A stretch of DNA of 64,000 nt from Synanceia verrucosa (lineage: Eukaryota; Chordata; Actinopteri; Perciformes; Synanceiidae): positions 12,684,454 through 12,748,453 of the forward strand of contig CM056563.1 in assembly GCA_029721515.1 (NCBI GenBank), written 5' to 3'. Positions 59,885 through 64,000 of the stretch are shown here, piece after piece. Below the pieces are notes generated by a model, which had not been told where the DNA came from, made no database searches, and was given only the letters and a program-made list of their open reading frames with translations. The position numbers and the translations under genes are program-made. Every line of letters starts with the position of its first letter. Within the stretch, counting starts at the first letter, position 1.

Positions 59885-60167
59885 TTGTTGACTATACAGC
59901 ACAGAAAGGATGGGGGAGAAGCTCGAGCGCATCAGTGCAGACAGGGCAGTGATGGAGGAGCTGCAGTTGTCATGGAAACGCCGAGGGGGGGGGGTGGAGC
60001 ATCGGGAAGTGGAGTTTATTTTGTTATTGAAGGTCACGTGGCAGGGCGAGGCCCCTCCCCCTCCCCCCGTTACTGCCGCTTCAACGTCTCGAGCTCCTGC
60101 TCCGGTCAGTTAATACAAAATGGCTGCAGAGGCTCCGCCGCCACCGAGAAGCTCCTGAACCTTCACG
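59885..60167 (+). promoter_or_regulatory. CpG-rich promoter and 5' UTR exon, probably tnrc6c
   Basis: CpG density rises sharply here, with a CACGTG E-box (60036), GC-rich runs and an exon ending CCTTCACG|GTAGGT at 60167/60168. The exon carries AAAATGGCTGC with a 12-codon upstream ORF (MAAEAPPPPRSS, stop at 60156-60158). No long ORF starts, so the main coding exons lie past the window. The tnrc6c call rests only on known vertebrate gene order (septin 9 then TNRC6C, same direction). Confidence 0.5.
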
Positions 60168-63100
60168 GTAGGTTTCACTTATCCTTTTACGGCCGTTCAG
60201 CGCCACTCACTGCACCCTGGCTCTCTGCGCTTTGGGAAATGTGCGAGGTTTGTCGGTTAGATACGGCAGCTGCAGAAGTAATGGAAATATTTTCAGCTCA
60301 GCCCACTTTGACATCAGTGTTTTCTTTGCTCCTAACCGCAGCTGCACAAGCGGCACAAAGGTCCTTATTTCCAGTCAGTGCATGAGTGACCGACCTGAGC
60401 ACGGATTTCAAGCTTTTCTGTTTAGTAACCCGGACTAGTTGGCCCAAGCAGCGCCGCGGCTTCACTTGGAAGTGATTCAAGGGCACTCTGTGTTGTTGCC
60501 CGTTGAGTTGTCGTATCCGTCGCTCGGCAGACATTGGCTGTTGCTCTGCTGTGTCAGGAGACGTGGTTTTGGTTGCACTGAACATGCTGCGTGCTGCAGG
60601 GTGAGCTCTGCCTGGATCTAACATGCATCATCTGACGGGCAGTAAACGCATCAGCAAGCTGGGTGTCCCTACTCTACTCATGTCCTCGTTATGGTTTGTA
60701 CTCCTGTTTCATGCACTGAGGATACATGTTTACCTCTCGTCCTCATCCATTCAGCCACACTCTTAACAGCTAGTACTTTGGTGGCCTGCTTTTAATGCAG
60801 AAAATAGGCTACAGATGTTATTTTAGCTGTGTCTTTCATTGCCCTGGTATAACAGTTTTTGTTTCTTGCAAGTCTGCTTATAAACTGCCTGTTTTGGATT
60901 AACTAACTTGGTAAGCATTGAGGAGCTGTGCAACCCTTGAGATATATTGCATCTGAGAGTGCTTCCTGTATTCCTTTCACCATAGAGACCAACATCATTG
61001 CCCGCCTCCTTATGTAGCTCCTGCAGAAGCACACACTCCTGGAGAAGGAAGCAGTGTGTGCTGACTGGGAATGCCAGCAGCCGGATGCATGTAGAGGGCA
61101 GGCTGACGTCACCGTTGAGGCCCGCTGGTTTTACTAATGTGTTGAGTCCCTAATTTGGGTCTGGGTCTGGCAAGGGATGAAGAGATGGTGGTGGTAAAGG
61201 GAGGGGGTGGGGGTCTTTTCTGTCCCTGCAGGGTCAGGGGCCCCAGTCAGCACCCATGCCTCTGAAAGAGCCAGTGTGTATTCACAGAGAGGCGCCAATG
61301 GTGGCTTGATAACAAAAACAGGCCACTAAATACGTCATTACTATAAAGGCTTAGGTCATGGCCTCGCTTTGAGTTCAAAACTCATGATGGCTTTTGCTCA
61401 CCGCTGGACGGTGAGGTTAAGGGATATTTTGCCAGATTGTGTCATTTGGTTTGGTTTGGTTGGTTTGGTGTCTGCGATGATCGGATGTTTAGCTGGAGGC
61501 CTCAGTGGAAATGATGAGCTTGCATTCTGTGAAAAAGAGTTTATTGCTGTCCAAGAAATACTTCTCTGTGTGAAGCTTGAATGATGGTTTCAATCTGGGA
61601 TAGGTAGTTGCTATATTTCACCTATAGTAGGGCTGGGTATCGATGATTCGATCCGATTCGATATCGATTCAGTCAGGGATATTTCAGTTAAAATAAATGC
61701 TCCGTTATTTTCTATGCAGGTTGAGAGTTTGCTGGTAACTTAGGTGCCAATACCTGCTCTGGGCTGGTTTGTTTGAGCCGTGCCGAGTCTGCCGACTGTG
61801 TTTCCGGGTGATGTCTTGTCAAATGGTTGCAAAGATTCGATGTATTGCCGCTGTACTTTATCTTCCCGTTGCATATTTAACCTATAGATTGTGTCTAAAT
61901 CTCTGTCAAACTGGTGGCACTATTTTTTAAAATTTGCTATGCACGATCAGCAGTTCAGGGTTATGTCTGTGTATCTCCATGAACAGCAGGGGCCTTATTT
62001 CTTTGATTTCTGATGACAAATGTGGAAACTGAGAGAAAACCACATGGCTAGAGTTTGAAAAGACATTTGTTGGGGTCATTCTTTGATCTCCTGGATGGAT
62101 AAATTGTTGACTGGGCTTGTGAATTGTTACGTTTGGAGCAGACAGCTGACATTGGGACTGGAGGCAGTGCCTTTGGAGTGCGTCCATATGGGTTATTTTC
62201 GGGCCTGCTCAGAGTGCCAGGAGTGTAGCATAAGTTTCTCTTTTCCTTGTCGTTAGCTCAGGTCAGAAAGCATTAACATGACCACACTGAGAATAGCTTC
62301 AAGTACTTTAGAGAGTGCAATCCTCTTTGCAGAGCATGAGGACTTTGTCAGTGCTTACCCAGCAGTTTTTAAACCATCACACAGGTTTGAAAGGTAGTGA
62401 CTAATTGGTCTCTTTGTTTTGTTTTCCTGGTGTGTTTGAGGTTGCTTGTTTGAAAACCTGCTGAACGCTGTGGCATGTCGGGATATTTTTTTTCGTAGCG
62501 AGTTCAAAAGGCAGTGTTGCCCGAAAGCGTGATTGCACAGAGGGAGCTGCACAGTCTGCCATGCCTGCTGCTGCTGCTGTGGTTGCTAGCGAGCGTTCTC
62601 CCCAAGGCTCGCCGTGCTCTTGTTTGGCTCGCAGCGATGGCATTCCTGGCTCCGTGCCCAGCGACTGCCGTCTAGCACCCCTTCCCCCCATCTCTCACAC
62701 ATACACACCAACCAGTCCCACCATTTGTAGCTCATCTTCATCGCTCCAATGTGGGACAGCTCGGCATTTGCATACCCACAATTCACCTTGTGCACATCGA
62801 CTCTCCTTCCTCTCCAGTGCCACTTAATTTTCTACAAATTTTACACGTTTTGATTAGACTGTCCTTGGTCTCTCCCCAGTCTGACTGTTTTTTTCCCCTC
62901 TCGTTTACCGTCCTTTTTTCAGCAGAGTGAGGATCTGGTTTTAAAAGGGACACCAACCTCTAATCCTGTTGTTCTGACAGGAGGGTGTAATTCCACAACA
63001 GAGCTGAGCTCATTGACCTACGTCCTTCATATCCACACGAGCTGTGCTTCCCTGCTACAGACGGCTGCTCATCATGTAGCTCGGCACGTTACTATGAGTG

Positions 63101-63969
63101 AAACCTTAATGAAAAATGCAGCATTGTGGCTTCCTTTGTGTGATTTTTATTTAGATATTTAACATACTTTATGTTATTTATGTTCACTTATTTGATGAAA
63201 AAGGCTCATTGGAATTGGGTTTGTTTTCCAAAGCAGTGTCATTTGTGCGTGCGTGCGTGCGTGTGTGTGTCCAAGGAGACACATCTGTCCAAGCCAGGCA
63301 GATGTTTGGAAATGACACAGCAGGTCTCATTCAGTAAGACTCCCTCTGTCCTGCTCAGGGACCCAGTGTGTCTTTAACCGAAATTATTTTGATGCTTTGC
63401 TCGGCGCTCGTCCTTGTCACCCAGGTCGTAGGCCGACAGCATCTCACATTAACTGGAGCATCTCTCTTATCCTCTGATCCTACACAACTCAAGCCCCGCT
63501 GCAGCCTCTGAAAGGAGCAGCACATGCTATATTTAGACTGGCAGCTGCACTGGCAGGTTCCATATCCAGCTTCTAGATGGTAAAAATACGTGTTCATGAT
63601 ATGAATCGGTAGATAGGTGTGTGTGTGTGTGTGTGTGTGTTTCTGTAGTGAATTCTACCAACCTAATCTCATGCAGTTCAGGAATAACGATGCTCTATTT
63701 ATCACACAGCTTCTTCTCATTGCTGCTTTCTCATTGAAGCGATGCCAGGCCCTGGAGTGCAAACATTGAAGATGTGTGCTGAGCTAGCCAGGAGGTCCAG
63801 CGTGAGAAGGAGTGCTATCCAGCTAATACATAGAGCTAATTTGTTACTGTTGATTACTTCTGATGGCACTTTCTGTTTTTAAATAGTTTGTATTAAGTGA
63901 AAACATTGAAAGATAGGCAAAATATTCAATACAAACTGAAATATGTGTTTGTATTTCTTCTCAATGCAG
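60168..63969 (+). other. First intron of the downstream gene (presumed)
   Basis: No coding exon recognised. 60420-60640 is still CpG-rich. A repeat scrap (GGGCTGGGTATCGATGATTC) is at 61629-61680. Short GT runs occur at 63246-63270 and 63617-63641. Confidence 0.4.
63617..63641. repeat. (GT)n microsatellite
   Basis: About 12 GT units. Confidence 0.9.
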
Positions 63970-64000
63970 CCTGTTTGAAATGGTGCAAAAACTCTGACAG
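63970..64000 (+). other. Possible second exon of the downstream gene, cut by the window end
   Basis: TATTTCTTCTCAATGCAG|CCTG is a good acceptor at 63969/63970. The 31 bases after it stay open to the window end. Only a splice-site argument; weak. Confidence 0.2.

Noticed and set aside
59885..60385. 166-codon open frame across the CpG promoter
   Set aside because: It crosses the splice donor at 60167. GC-rich DNA has few stops, and the competing 5' UTR exon model fits better.
60439..62827. Further short open frames as first coding exons of the downstream gene
   Set aside because: None begins with a recognisable TNRC6-type sequence or has paired splice sites.

Overview
The window looks like teleost fish genomic DNA, probably from a percomorph. 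The reasons are vertebrate-type split genes with GT/AG introns, dense (CA)n microsatellites, Tc1/mariner, PIF/Harbinger-like, SINE and LINE remnants of types common in ray-finned fish, and a septin-9 gene. The only multi-exon protein gene that can be read completely is septin 9 (sept9), on the + strand. Nine coding exons run from 22343 to 29889, with a 3' UTR and poly(A) signal near 31150.

Layout: 1-7.6 kb holds a tandem pair of paralogous minus-strand genes of an unrecognised family, encoding a signal peptide, a roughly 200-residue ectodomain and a C-terminal membrane segment. The copy at 1825-2658 is intact. Its 5' UTR intron carries a 1.6-kb Tc1-like transposon with perfect 51-bp ends, and its promoter has a perfect interferon-stimulated response element (ISRE). 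The copy at 6051-6928 is broken by a 4-nt deletion and a stop codon, and its aligned ISRE is mutated. A roughly 50-bp scrap of a third copy sits at 7180. A 65-bp tandem repeat is at 8.4 kb. At 10.86-10.99 kb a GC-box/AP-1 sequence ends in a good splice donor and is a candidate first exon of a short sept9 isoform. The following 11-kb intron holds a TIR element with a SINE nested in it and a Harbinger-type MITE with a second hairpin nested in it.

From 31 to 60 kb no gene is visible. The stretch is a mosaic of repeats (a LINE 3' end, two SINEs with perfect target-site duplications, a dispersed repeat in opposite orientations, a fold-back element, a 43/46-bp satellite and palindromic AT DNA) separated by AT-rich unique blocks. 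Some of these blocks contain clusters of homeodomain, POU-octamer, NK and SOX-like motifs and could be distal enhancers. At about 59.9-60.2 kb a CpG-rich promoter with a first 5' UTR exon and splice donor begins a second + strand gene whose coding part lies beyond the window. Because tnrc6c lies downstream of septin 9 in vertebrates, tnrc6c is the best guess, by synteny only.

The most interesting signal is the paired paralogue locus: a candidate interferon-inducible, lineage-specific membrane or secreted protein gene next to a sister copy that has lost both its reading frame and its ISRE.
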